The position numbers were made by a program, and so were the translations under genes. From an uncultured Lachnospiraceae bacterium (lineage in GTDB: Bacteria > Bacillota > Clostridia > Lachnospirales > Lachnospiraceae), in assembly GCA_951802115.1 (NCBI GenBank), contig CATOPL010000011.1, positions 38,507 through 102,506 on the forward strand: DNA of 64,000 nt, in the 5' to 3' direction. Below, piece after piece: positions 41,609 to 50,896 of this stretch. Below the pieces are notes generated by a model, which was not told the origin of the DNA, made no database searches, and saw nothing but the letters and a program-made list of their open reading frames with translations. Each line of letters begins with the position of its first letter. Position 1 is the stretch's first letter.

Positions 41609-44155
41609 TCAATAGCTTTCTATCAAAGCATCTTCTGTCTCTTCTTCCACCGCCAATCCTTTTTGCTGGTTTAACGCATTCCAGTATTTATCTCCCATCT
41701 GGAATTTGATCGCACTCAGTCTGTTTCTTTTTCGGAGAAGAAGCATAAATTCATTCAGAAGTCCATTCATATAATCATCCCTGATATCCCAGATAGAATC
41801 AATCTGTCTTTTCATTCTTTTGGCATCATCGTTACTGATCTCTTTTCCATGTTTATTTAAAAATCTGATCTTCTCCAGAACATAACAATGTACGGAAAAG
41901 TTTTTCGCTTTATTTTTATAGTATTCACGACTATTAATCAGCTCAAACATCTTCTCCTCACCGGTTTTGAACAAAGCTTCCGCTTCCGTGGAATCTCCTG
42001 TAAAATTAGCCTGCTTTAAATAGTTACGGGCGATTGCATGTTGAATCTGATAAGCGTGAGGGCGAATACTCTTCGCCATCTGCAGATGATTCAGAGCCTT
42101 TGCATAATCTTTTCTCTTTTGTTCCACAATTCCCAGCTGCAGCCAGTAGTAACTGATCTCTCCGTATTCTTCTTTCAACTGATAAAACAGATGTAATATA
42201 TCTTTCAAACAGAAATGTAATTTGGTTTCTAAGATATCTTCCTTCAAAAAGCTTTCAAAAATCACTCTCCAGTAATTGTTGTCATTTTCAGAAAAGTAAG
42301 GCGCAATATATTTTAGTATACCAAGCACCATCTCTTTCTTTTCATCGAGAGATGTCCGTTTTCTCACCTGTTCCATCATAATATTATTCTTTAACGTCAC
42401 TCCCTCCGCATCAATTCTGACAAAATCTACAATCGCCTCTTCACTGGCCGATATCTTTCCTGTTCCCGCTCCATGAAAACAGTTAAAATCAATAGAATAT
42501 CTGGCAGTCAGCATTTCATTTGGATAATAGGGTAAATCAATCTGATCAAACAACGTCAATTCTTTGAATAATCTCATGCTCTGCTCGCTATAATCTTCCA
42601 GAAGGTGATTTAAAGAATCCTGTACCCGTTTCTGAAAATGTTCTCCATATGTAATTTTCACAAAGAGATTAGACAGAATACTATATCCTACAATCTGCGC
42701 GCATCCCTGAGGTTCATCTCGGGACAATTCTCCCAGATACCCTTTCTCCGATAATTTCCGATAAATAATCTGGGCATATGTATAATCCAGTTTATCTTTG
42801 ATTTCGAAAGCTTCATAAGGATTCCCTTCCAGATAATATCTCTTTTTCAGATGATAATAATTCCGGGAGGTTGTGATCACCAGCAGTTTTTTACCCGTAT
42901 TATTTTCTTCGTACATTTTCTCAATAACTTTATAGTTAAAGCTGGCGTCCTCGACCAGCAATGCATACTGATTTCCTTTATCTATTCGTATAAATTCAAA
43001 CAGTTTTTTGCTGTCAAGACTTTTTCCTTTGAATTCAAGCACAGTATATCCCCTGGTATTCAGCCAGGCTCCGATCTGTTTTAACAGACAGCCCTTTCCT
43101 ACCAAACGTACCCCATACAGCGCAACACAATAGGTATTTCCTTCCTCATAATCTATCCTGTTAATCCGGTTTTTCAGTTCCAAAAAATACGGGCTTTCAA
43201 ACAGCCAGTTTTCCAGTACGTCCCTCCACTCACAGATATATCCCTCATACAGCCGGCTTTCGTATACATACTTTCGTTCAATGCTGTTTACAGTATCCGT
43301 ATAAAGATGAATTCCGGAATAATTCAACCGTTTAATACATTTCTCCTGTTCATCAGGATCGTAATCAATTGTGCTCAAAAATTTCATAAACTGTTCCGTT
43401 GTCCACTCCAGAAGAATACCGGAAAAAGCTTTTACCCGGTTTCGAACTTTAATAGACGGTTTGGGATCCACAAAAATCATTTTCCCTTTCCGAAAATATC
43501 CGGCATGTTCATATTTTGTAACATAGGAGTCAATATCCGGTTCGTCCAGGCTGGCACCAATAAACAGAAAATTTTCCCGCTGAATATCATGTACCAGATC
43601 ATTCAGCTTAAAATTCATCCTCCCGCTGATTAAGTTACTATATTCTTTCCTGCTAAACACCAACTCTTCCGTGGGACCGTCTACACAGCCATGCAATTTG
43701 ATATATTCCAGATTCTGATTGTCCTTCTTCTGTGACGACTGATTTTGAATTAATAAATTCTGTCTGTTTTTACGATACACATGTTCCACCAAGTCATCGA
43801 TATTTACTGTATAAAGCTTTTTCCATGGATAGCAGGACAATGTATAGTGAAATTCTGCAGGCTTCACATTTTTAAGCCGCTCCACCATAAAACTGCGCAG
43901 TTCTTTATAATTATTTAATGGATCGTCCACATATTCACATACATCCTGAAGATCATACTGTTCTATTTCTGCTTTTTCCTCTTCTGACACTTTCCCTTCA
44001 ATAAATTTTGTAAAGATTTCGTGTTTCAGCCCCTCCCCAAGAGGAATCTCTCCATATTCATTGGACGCCCCCAAAGAAAAGCCTGCTCCTAAAAACAACA
44101 TTGGGGGTTCTGCCTCCAGTATCCTTCTCACCTCATCAATAACTTTCTGTTCCAT
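41609..44155 (-). CDS. SIR2-like - P-loop NTPase - TPR protein (candidate antiphage effector)
   Basis: An 848-residue protein. Residues ~1-270 are a SIR2-like NAD-binding domain: MLFLGAGFSLGAS (~19-31), TVNIDDLVEH (~114) and EYIKLHGCVDG (~150). Residues ~330-600 form a STAND-like NTPase: ALYGVRLVGKGCLL is a Walker A motif (GxxxxGKG, ~residue 345) and YALLVEDASF a Walker B region (~residue 398), followed by a helical region. The C-terminal ~250 residues contain TPR-like helices (YWLQLGIVEQKRKDYAKAL). SIR2-STAND proteins such as Avs5 deplete NAD+ when phage is sensed; the match here is by architecture only. AAAGGATG precedes ATG 44155. It is 107 bp downstream of the HD-GHKL gene. Confidence 0.72.
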   Translation of the reverse strand: MEQKVIDEVRRILEAEPPMLFLGAGFSLGASNEYGEIPLGEGLKHEIFTKFIEGKVSEEEKAEIEQYDLQDVCEYVDDPLNNYKELRSFMVERLKNVKPAEFHYTLSCYPWKKLYTVNIDDLVEHVYRKNRQNLLIQNQSSQKKDNQNLEYIKLHGCVDGPTEELVFSRKEYSNLISGRMNFKLNDLVHDIQRENFLFIGASLDEPDIDSYVTKYEHAGYFRKGKMIFVDPKPSIKVRNRVKAFSGILLEWTTEQFMKFLSTIDYDPDEQEKCIKRLNYSGIHLYTDTVNSIERKYVYESRLYEGYICEWRDVLENWLFESPYFLELKNRINRIDYEEGNTYCVALYGVRLVGKGCLLKQIGAWLNTRGYTVLEFKGKSLDSKKLFEFIRIDKGNQYALLVEDASFNYKVIEKMYEENNTGKKLLVITTSRNYYHLKKRYYLEGNPYEAFEIKDKLDYTYAQIIYRKLSEKGYLGELSRDEPQGCAQIVGYSILSNLFVKITYGEHFQKRVQDSLNHLLEDYSEQSMRLFKELTLFDQIDLPYYPNEMLTARYSIDFNCFHGAGTGKISASEEAIVDFVRIDAEGVTLKNNIMMEQVRKRTSLDEKKEMVLGILKYIAPYFSENDNNYWRVIFESFLKEDILETKLHFCLKDILHLFYQLKEEYGEISYYWLQLGIVEQKRKDYAKALNHLQMAKSIRPHAYQIQHAIARNYLKQANFTGDSTEAEALFKTGEEKMFELINSREYYKNKAKNFSVHCYVLEKIRFLNKHGKEISNDDAKRMKRQIDSIWDIRDDYMNGLLNEFMLLLRKRNRLSAIKFQMGDKYWNALNQQKGLAVEEETEDALIESY

Positions 44156-44262
44156 TTTTCATCCTTTCTTAAAATATATGTAAACTATCCATTTTATGCT
44201 GTCGTTACATCTACGCAACATCGTCGTTCCAATCTGACGCCTGTAAAACACATAACATCCTC

Positions 44263-47200
44263 TCAGTTCCTGAACTGCCCCAGCACAATCTCTCGGTTCT
44301 GATAGAGAAGATGATAAAAGTTTTCAATAAACATCAAATATTCGCTCCGGATTCTTTCTGCAATGTTTACTTTATCTGTGCAGGAAGCAAACCGCACATT
44401 CATAATATAATCAACACATTTTTTCAGCTGACGGCTGTTCATCGCCTTCACTTTTAAGTCTTCAAAAACTCTGGCATCTTTTTCGATCCCCAATTTTAAG
44501 AACCTGCATGTGTCATTGTCAAACGGTGAAAGAATGCAGCAGGTAATACAGCTGTCCAGAACAGATTCAAAATTTCTTCCTTTGCGGAAAGTATAAGGAT
44601 GACGCGGCAAAAGCAGATTTTTATATCGCGCATCCGGCTTCAGTACCTTTTTCTGAACAGTAAAAAAATTCACGCGATCCGGCTGATTTCCATGTGCATC
44701 GAAAGCTTTCATATAATCATAAAGTCTGGAGATTTCATCCATGACAAGGCTTCTGATCCCGTCTCCTGAGGTCTGCAGAGAAAAATGATAGAGAAATCCG
44801 GAATCTTTTCTGTATAAAACAGAATGGATATTGACCAGGCGGCGCGGCAGACGGCGTACCGTTTCCAGAATCATCTCCGTCGCCTCGCTGTCGGAAACCG
44901 TTCCCAGTTCTTCGTGTTTGGTAAGAACGGGTATCGTCACCAGAAACTTTCTGTTCTTTTCCCAGAGATATGTAACAGGAATGGTCTCCGTCTCCAGCAC
45001 CAGTTCCATATTTTCAACCGACTCTCCATAACGCTTTATAAAACTCCCAAATAATTTTGAGTCGACATTCTGGTAAAACAGTAGAATCAGAGAGATCAAA
45101 ATTCCAATATTGGATTTAAACCGGTCATTGCTGTTTTCCAAATCCTTTTCTTTACATAAGTATTCGCACCAGCGACGTAGTATCTGATTGCGGACGATCA
45201 GAAGATCATTTTCATCAATCGCCTTTTCCCGAAGCCGGTCTCTGTCAATATTCAGATAACTGGTAGGCTGATTATCCAGAATCAGCAGACTCATATTCAG
45301 AAAATCTGCATGCAAATATTCTGAATTGTTATTTGACGAATAAACACTTTCTGTATTCGATATTCGATTAAATTTATAGCTGATATCATACAGATTCGGA
45401 ACCCCCTCCGGAAGAAAAACCCGTTTCCTTCCCCCTCGATCTTTGATTGCACAGGGTCTGACAGACAACGTATAGCATCTGCACGCATCCCGATCCCAAA
45501 AACACGCTTTATTTTCAATAAACACATAGGAAGAATCGGTATTATTCGGAAATGTATTAATTGTCTCCCCAAAGACAGGCTTCTGACCGGAACGTTTGCC
45601 CCTTTTTGTTTCCGGACAGAAAAAGCTTCTCCTAAGGCATTTTTGCCCTTCCCGGTCAGGAATCGTCTCGTCTTTTTCCACCTTAAATGCTTCAAAATAT
45701 ATGTTAAAATAATCATACCTGGATTCTTTGATCACATGCTCGCAGGCATGCGCTGCCTCTGCATAGATCATATCCAGTTCGTCTCCTCTGTCAAATTCGG
45801 GGTCATAGTAGATAAATCCCTTCTTCCCTGGTCCTCCGTCCAGATTTAAGATCTTTTTTGGTTCAACTGCAATTTTGACGTTCGTTCCCGGAATAGAATT
45901 GTCACTGTACATGCCGTCTTCATTCGGAGGCAGCTCCCGGACATTGATCTTTCCTCTGTTTCTCCCATAAGAATACAGTGATATTTGCTGTTCCGGAACA
46001 TTATGACGTCTTGTGTAAAAATTAATACAGTCAGTCAACTGAAATACAGACTGAAGACCAATACCGAATACACCCGACGGCTGCATCCATTTAGGCATAT
46101 CTTTATATGCTTCTTTTTCATTACTCGATCCGATATTGGAAATATACTCCATGTCCTGCGGGGTGATCCCGGTGCCTTTATCTTTAACTACAATAAATAC
46201 CTTCTCTTCCTTTTTATCCAGGATTACTTCCACATTTATATTATAATTTCCGAAAACAGACGCGCGGTCATCTTTTAGTAAATCCAGCAGATCCAGTCCT
46301 GATTGGGCCGTATTTTTGGATAATCCATAAGAGAGATACCGGTTTTGGATGATATCTTTCCATAGCTGCAAAAGAGAAGCGTCTACCGCATTCTGGATCA
46401 TTTCGCGGATCCCCACATACCTGTCGCGGTAAATGCTTGTTCCTTCCAGCAGATTCATCACCCGTTCCTGTGACATCTGCATCTGCATCTTTTTATCTTC
46501 TGCCATATAGGGACTGTCATCCACATAAATGTCTATCTTTAAATCTCCCGGCGGACGTCCAAAGCCCGGCTGAGCAATTCCGTACCAGTTGATCACCATC
46601 TCCCGGCATTCTCTGACAAGCCATGATTTCCAGTCGCTGATCAGCTCCGCAACTTCATAGCCGTCCTGCTCGGAGTTACATTTTGCAATAATCTCAATCT
46701 TCTTGGGCGTAATCAGAAAATGAGAAATTGATTCATGTTTACGGAAATGGAGCAGCGACAGCTGCGGAATCACATTTCGATCCTTTGAAATCTCATTGAC
46801 AAACCACATCGGAAACCGCCCGTTGTCCCAGTCCAGCAGATCCCCGAACCGCAGCATGACAGCGACAAAACGCGGATGAAATTCGTCTCCGACCATCCCG
46901 TTTGCATGTGCAGGCATGGATAGCAAGCTCTCCACAGGCTGTCCGTGACACATGCAGATTTCCACCACGCCTTCTGAACTGTGGATAAACCGCTGTTTTA
47001 CATTGTCCTGAAACAATCCGTATAATTCTTCTTCTATGTCGATAACACTTTTCCAGTGTTCCGGCCGAAGATACAGCTGAATGACCAGCATAATCGAAAG
47101 ATACAGATCGTTTAGCGACAGCTCCCCTTTTTCTTTATTCATATACTTTAAAAGATTATGTACCGCCCACCAGTCCTCTTTTTCCAGGATGTTTTGTTTT

Positions 47201-47583
47201 TCATCCATATCCTTCAGAAAACGTTCAAATTCACTGCTTCCCAGTATTGCGTAAATTTTATTAAAGGTCTGAGCCATACCGTAATCATGTGCATAGGTAC
47301 AGACAAGCAGCATAAAAGTATCGGTGGCAGATAACTGACGAATCCTCTCCTCCCCCAGGAAACGTTCAATAATCTGCAGAACCGAACGACTATGACTTCC
47401 GTCATGAAGACTGTAATTCACAAATACTCCCCTTGAATGTATCAGCTTATCTTCGATCCTTTTTTTCAAAAGCCTCCACAGGCCATGAAGATCCTGCACA
47501 TTCGGATAATACTGAGCCAGATTGGAAAAATGGCGTTCCAGAGTCAACGGCATATTATACATCTCTGTATTTTTATATCTCAA
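44263..47583 (-). CDS. HD-domain plus GHKL (Hsp90-like) ATPase protein (candidate defence partner)
   Basis: A ~1106-residue protein. An N-terminal HD-like domain shows YSLHDGSHSRSV (~residue 47) and CTYAHDYGMA (~85). A GHKL ATPase domain follows with REMIQNAVDAS (N-box, ~residue 400), VVKDKGTGIT (G1 box, ~470) and SGVFGIGLQSVFQL (G2 box, ~510), an Hsp90-type arrangement. The C-terminal ~500 residues lack known domains. The frame opens at ATG 47607 without a ribosome site; a TTG at 47583 has AAAGGGGG 7 bases upstream and is preferred. It lies 107 bp upstream of the SIR2-NTPase gene on the same strand, so the two likely form one system. Confidence 0.65.
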   Translation of the reverse strand: MRYKNTEMYNMPLTLERHFSNLAQYYPNVQDLHGLWRLLKKRIEDKLIHSRGVFVNYSLHDGSHSRSVLQIIERFLGEERIRQLSATDTFMLLVCTYAHDYGMAQTFNKIYAILGSSEFERFLKDMDEKQNILEKEDWWAVHNLLKYMNKEKGELSLNDLYLSIMLVIQLYLRPEHWKSVIDIEEELYGLFQDNVKQRFIHSSEGVVEICMCHGQPVESLLSMPAHANGMVGDEFHPRFVAVMLRFGDLLDWDNGRFPMWFVNEISKDRNVIPQLSLLHFRKHESISHFLITPKKIEIIAKCNSEQDGYEVAELISDWKSWLVRECREMVINWYGIAQPGFGRPPGDLKIDIYVDDSPYMAEDKKMQMQMSQERVMNLLEGTSIYRDRYVGIREMIQNAVDASLLQLWKDIIQNRYLSYGLSKNTAQSGLDLLDLLKDDRASVFGNYNINVEVILDKKEEKVFIVVKDKGTGITPQDMEYISNIGSSNEKEAYKDMPKWMQPSGVFGIGLQSVFQLTDCINFYTRRHNVPEQQISLYSYGRNRGKINVRELPPNEDGMYSDNSIPGTNVKIAVEPKKILNLDGGPGKKGFIYYDPEFDRGDELDMIYAEAAHACEHVIKESRYDYFNIYFEAFKVEKDETIPDREGQKCLRRSFFCPETKRGKRSGQKPVFGETINTFPNNTDSSYVFIENKACFWDRDACRCYTLSVRPCAIKDRGGRKRVFLPEGVPNLYDISYKFNRISNTESVYSSNNNSEYLHADFLNMSLLILDNQPTSYLNIDRDRLREKAIDENDLLIVRNQILRRWCEYLCKEKDLENSNDRFKSNIGILISLILLFYQNVDSKLFGSFIKRYGESVENMELVLETETIPVTYLWEKNRKFLVTIPVLTKHEELGTVSDSEATEMILETVRRLPRRLVNIHSVLYRKDSGFLYHFSLQTSGDGIRSLVMDEISRLYDYMKAFDAHGNQPDRVNFFTVQKKVLKPDARYKNLLLPRHPYTFRKGRNFESVLDSCITCCILSPFDNDTCRFLKLGIEKDARVFEDLKVKAMNSRQLKKCVDYIMNVRFASCTDKVNIAERIRSEYLMFIENFYHLLYQNREIVLGQFRN

Positions 47584-47721
47584 CAAAAAGCCCCCTTTAT
47601 TTATCATATATTTTATATTATGATAAATTTCTTTTTGTTATTCCAGTCATTCGACATACTTTGCCGTTTAAAGTGTTTATTTTGCTCCAGAATACAAATT
47701 TTTCAAAAAAACAAAAGTTCA

Positions 47722-48240
47722 TCAGCAGCAATCAGCCGGACCTTCTTTGCTGCCCGGAATATGCTTCAGAGGATTTTTCACCTCTCCGCTTTTGCCACCG
47801 GTCTTTTTACACAGATAAATCTCACCGATCTCCATAGATTTGTCCAGCGCCTTGCACATATCATAGACCGTCAGAAGAGCCACACTCACACCCGTCAGTG
47901 CTTCCATTTCCACTCCGGTTTTCCCGGTCACTTTCACTGTACACCAGCAGTAAATCGTTTTTTCCTCCGGCACCATCTCAAATTGTATCCGACAGTTGGT
48001 GATCGGCAGAATATGGCACATGGGAATCAGCTCCGCAGTCCGCTTGGCTCCCATTATCCCTGCCGTAGTGGCAACTCCAAGAACATCGCCCTTTCCAATT
48101 TTCCCCTGTTCCACCGCATCGTAAACGGACTGACTGACCGTAATCTTTCCGGTCGCTGTCGCCTCACGGACTGTTTCCGCTTTGTCTGTCACATCTACCA
48201 TAACCGCTTTCCCATGTTCATCAAAATGTGTAAGTCCCAT
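47722..48240 (-). CDS. moaC: Cyclic pyranopterin monophosphate synthase MoaC
   Basis: MoaC makes cyclic pyranopterin monophosphate, the first stable intermediate of molybdenum cofactor synthesis, from the product of MoaA. The 172-residue product has [20 protein letters not shown], the [18 protein letters not shown] segment (active site; usual form MCHPL, here MCHIL) and [20 protein letters not shown]. The C-terminal ~20 residues (ending GPADCC) are an unusual extension with two terminal cysteines. No other mo-genes are nearby, so the pathway must be completed elsewhere. AAGGAG precedes ATG 48240. Confidence 0.92.
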   Translation of the reverse strand: MGLTHFDEHGKAVMVDVTDKAETVREATATGKITVSQSVYDAVEQGKIGKGDVLGVATTAGIMGAKRTAELIPMCHILPITNCRIQFEMVPEEKTIYCWCTVKVTGKTGVEMEALTGVSVALLTVYDMCKALDKSMEIGEIYLCKKTGGKSGEVKNPLKHIPGSKEGPADCC

Positions 48241-48275
48241 GCTCTGTTTTCTCCTTCATTCTCTATTCTCCCAGA

Positions 48276-48300
48276 GTGTGTTTGAAAATCTCTTTCTTTG
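48276..48300 (+). repeat. Degenerate copy of the dispersed GTGTTTGAAAAT repeat
   Basis: GTGTGTTTGAAAATCTCTTTC matches the core of the repeats at 5530 and 40222 with several changes. It lies in the 234-bp gap between moaC and the phosphoribosyltransferase gene. Confidence 0.4.
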
Positions 48301-48376
48301 CTGTTGAGCAGGAATCCGGCTCTCTTTTCAAATGCCAGACTCAGTCCACAAAATGAAATGAGCGTAAAACGCAATG

Positions 48377-48423
48377 CTGCCTCTATGACCAGCATTCATA
48401 CAAACTGCTGATCATGGAGGCAG
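48377..48423 (-). other. Long hairpin downstream of the phosphoribosyltransferase gene
   Basis: CTGCCTCTATGACCAGCA (48377-48394) pairs with TGCTGATCATGGAGGCAG (48406-48423) with two mismatches around an 11-nt loop. It lies 52 bp after the stop at 48475 on the minus strand. The following bases contain only a short T run, so it may be an inefficient terminator or part of the repeat family. Confidence 0.5.
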
Positions 48424-48474
48424 AATCACATTTCGCGGCAGTTCCACTCCGCGGACTAAATCATTCCTGAATAC

Positions 48475-49116
48475 TTAAAGTTTGCTGTAACCAAATCCAT
48501 TGACTATCGCGTCAATCCTTTGTCCGGTCCTACACATCGGACAGTCTTTTTCATCAAAAGATGCATATCCTGTCATGTCATTGGCATCAAAAATACTGTT
48601 GACTTCCACCCCGTGAGCTTCTCTGACAAAGCTGAAAATAGAAGCAATTCCCTGCACCTTTCCGCCATAGTATTCCACACTGCGGATCGCTTTTTCCAGT
48701 GTTACGCCGGTAGTAATAGACGTAGAGAGAATCAGAATATTTTTTCCCTGAACCATAGGTTTTGAATTGTCACGGAAAATCATCTGGCCGTTGATATCCT
48801 GTTCCGGCGCTGTAACATAGATCGTATTGTGTGCGTTCAGACACATGATTCCTCCCTTTGTCAGTTCCTGTGCCAGGTAAGCGCCGATCACCTGACAGTT
48901 GTTCAGACAGATAATCGTATCCACTACGGTATTGTTCTCATATTTTCTGGCCAGAATCTTCGCTGCCGCTTCCGCCTCACTCTGGCGCGCCTGGGACATA
49001 GTCAGATCCACATAATAATTAATATGGGAATGAGATGTCACAAAATGACCCGGTATCACTCTCAGTGCTACTTTGTTGTCCGTCGGTGATACGATCTTGA
49101 ATATACGTTTTTCCAT
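48475..49116 (-). CDS. Phosphoribosyltransferase (orotate PRTase-like)
   Basis: A 213-residue type I PRTase. The PRPP-binding loop region is NILILSTSITTGVTLEKAI (~residue 124, where orotate enzymes have VEDVTTTG-like sequences), preceded by IICLNNCQVIGAYLAQEL and followed by the GGKVQGIASIF strand. A CPMC motif near the C-terminus is of unknown role. The acidic residues usually found in the PRPP loop are replaced by Ser/Thr, so the enzyme may use a different substrate or be regulatory. AGGAGG precedes ATG 49116. It stands alone, not in a pyrimidine operon. Confidence 0.65.
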   Translation of the reverse strand: MEKRIFKIVSPTDNKVALRVIPGHFVTSHSHINYYVDLTMSQARQSEAEAAAKILARKYENNTVVDTIICLNNCQVIGAYLAQELTKGGIMCLNAHNTIYVTAPEQDINGQMIFRDNSKPMVQGKNILILSTSITTGVTLEKAIRSVEYYGGKVQGIASIFSFVREAHGVEVNSIFDANDMTGYASFDEKDCPMCRTGQRIDAIVNGFGYSKL

Positions 49117-49594
49117 ATAGGAAACCCTCCTTTATCTGTGATTGGAGTTATCCGATTCCTTTGAATGACTCCGCCCTCTTTCTTTATAGATATTATACAT
49201 AATGTTAATAAAATTAGCAAACTTTTTATGCAGATTTTCTATATTTTTTTTACAATTCCCTTTCTTGTTCCATCCGGCCAAAAAACAGAGTTTCGGGCTG
49301 CCCGATGAGCGGCCAGCGCAAGGCAAAATTTTGACGCCGATGCAAACCCGTTGACCAGAAATTTTAACGACACGGCGGAATGCGCCAGACCGTTCAAAAC
49401 TTTGGTTTTTAGCTGAATGGAGCATTCTGCCGATATGTGCAAAAAACCGCCGCTATGACGCTTATCGCAGGAATACGTACAGCCGATATATAAAATAAAA
49501 CGCTGTAACTGCAGGAATATCCGCCAGTTACGGCAAAGCGGCAGAAATTTGGGGCGGAGAAATTTCGGACAAATCCGCAAAGGAGCACAATATT
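49117..49594. other. Unexplained 478-bp non-coding region
   Basis: No convincing gene: minus-strand frames here lack ribosome sites and family features. GC content is higher than in other gaps and several words recur (for example GGCAGAAATTTG at 49530-49541, also found at ~35797). It may contain a diverged mobile remnant. Only the ribosome site AAAGGAGC just before the gene at 49595 could be assigned. Confidence 0.4.
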
Positions 49595-50713
49595 ATGAAT
49601 ATAAACAATCATTACAATTTTTATGAAATCTATACAGGCGCATACAACGCCAAAAGTCCAAGACCAACTGTGAACCATTCTGAAGAGCTCCATCTGTCTG
49701 AAGTACAGAAAAAAAGCATTCAGGATGCTCTCAATGCGGCCGCCGTCGAATATCGACTGTTCGGAGAAGACTACGACTATGCATCAATCTCCGAAGCAGG
49801 ACACGGCTTCACTGTCAGCGATGAGATCAGAGACATGGGCGAAATGACAGATCTGAGTGAACGGATAAAAACAGAGGCGGCCGAAAGAGATCAAACACTG
49901 CAAATGGAACATGCGGGGGAAATTGACGAGATCCTCTGGGGCTGCAGCCAAAACCAATGGCTGATTTTCAGCGAATGCCTGTATAACGGTGGATTTTTTG
50001 ACGACATGTCTGCGGACGAGGCCCGCAAGATCGACGAACTTCTGCAGTCGATCACCAGCGCCATGGACGCTTACAGTGGCATTCGACAGGGCTGGGCAAC
50101 AGGATATGATTACTGCCAAGACAAACCAACATCTCACCGAGATAATTGTACGGACCATCTCTCAATCAGCTCCTACGACGTGCACTTCATGCTGGAGTCC
50201 TGTACCGCAGCGCTTCAGTATTTCAGCGAAAACTATATTGAGGACGGCGTTCTGCGGGAAAAGTTCCAGCACCTGATCGATATTTTTCATACCCATAATG
50301 AACAAAAAATCACCGGTCATCAGTCCAGAGAAGAGATCATGGACGGATTCCGGAACAAATATCTAGCATATATTGAAGCTGCCATGAAGCTTGGTGCACA
50401 GATGGCGGGTGAAAGCCTTCAGGATTCTGCCGAACTTGGGGGTGTAACCCATACAGAATCCGAAGAGAATGATTATCTTTCCCAGCTTTCTCTTATGTTT
50501 CGTCAGCTCAAAAACGGGAATATGGATTTTGACAAAATCTGGAGAAAAATTGAAGACACCTTCACCGACTATGCTTCCGGAGGAAGCCGTCGGCAAAGCG
50601 TCCGCAGTCTGGCTCTGGACCGGGCAGGCGACAGTCTGAACCAGATGAGGCAGATGTGGGCAGAGCTGACAGGATCAGAACGAAGGGAAACTTCCCTGGA
50701 CGTAAAGGCATGA
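49595..50713 (+). CDS. Hypothetical protein
   Basis: A 372-residue, acidic, largely helical protein starting MNINNHYNFYEIYTGAYN. I do not recognise a family. It has no signal peptide, membrane segment or clear catalytic motif. Residues ~30-110 are rich in Glu and Asp; a cluster including CLYNGGFFDDM (~130) precedes predicted helices. AAAGGAGC 9 bases before the ATG and a consistent codon pattern across 1.1 kb support a real gene. It lies between the unexplained region and the biotin operon, and is not co-directional with the phosphoribosyltransferase gene. No function is assigned. Confidence 0.6.
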   Translation: MNINNHYNFYEIYTGAYNAKSPRPTVNHSEELHLSEVQKKSIQDALNAAAVEYRLFGEDYDYASISEAGHGFTVSDEIRDMGEMTDLSERIKTEAAERDQTLQMEHAGEIDEILWGCSQNQWLIFSECLYNGGFFDDMSADEARKIDELLQSITSAMDAYSGIRQGWATGYDYCQDKPTSHRDNCTDHLSISSYDVHFMLESCTAALQYFSENYIEDGVLREKFQHLIDIFHTHNEQKITGHQSREEIMDGFRNKYLAYIEAAMKLGAQMAGESLQDSAELGGVTHTESEENDYLSQLSLMFRQLKNGNMDFDKIWRKIEDTFTDYASGGSRRQSVRSLALDRAGDSLNQMRQMWAELTGSERRETSLDVKA

Positions 50714-50802
50714 TTTGACTCTGTGCCAGGCAGTCTTCCCCGCTACATAAGATGCACAGAGCGTATCTTCTTAAGGCTGTCATAATTGTATTTCAAAAAG
50801 CG

Positions 50803-50856
50803 ATTGTTAACCTTTTTTCAAAATTGGTTGACAATCGTTTCTCTTTCTGTTAAGAT
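50803..50856 (+). promoter_or_regulatory. BirA operator overlapping the bio promoter
   Basis: ATTGTTAACC (50803-50812) and GGTTGACAAT (50826-50835) form the classic BirA box: inverted repeat arms separated by 13 bases. The right arm contains the -35 TTGACA (50828-50833), with TAAGAT at 50851-50856 at 17-bp spacing. Biotin-bound BirA would therefore block the promoter of bioY-bioB-bioD-bioA when biotin is plentiful. Confidence 0.9.
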
Positions 50857-50896
50857 GTGTGCGAAAACGAAACATATTTTATGGAGTATCACACAT

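Noticed and set aside
41465..41709. Short plus-strand frames downstream of the fucosyltransferase-like gene
   Set aside because: They overlap the SIR2 gene on the other strand, have no ribosome site, and lie over the hairpin at 41532-41581.
49132..49693. Overlapping minus-strand reading frames in the gap upstream of 49595
   Set aside because: They lack ribosome sites, overlap each other and the start of the next gene, and have no family features.
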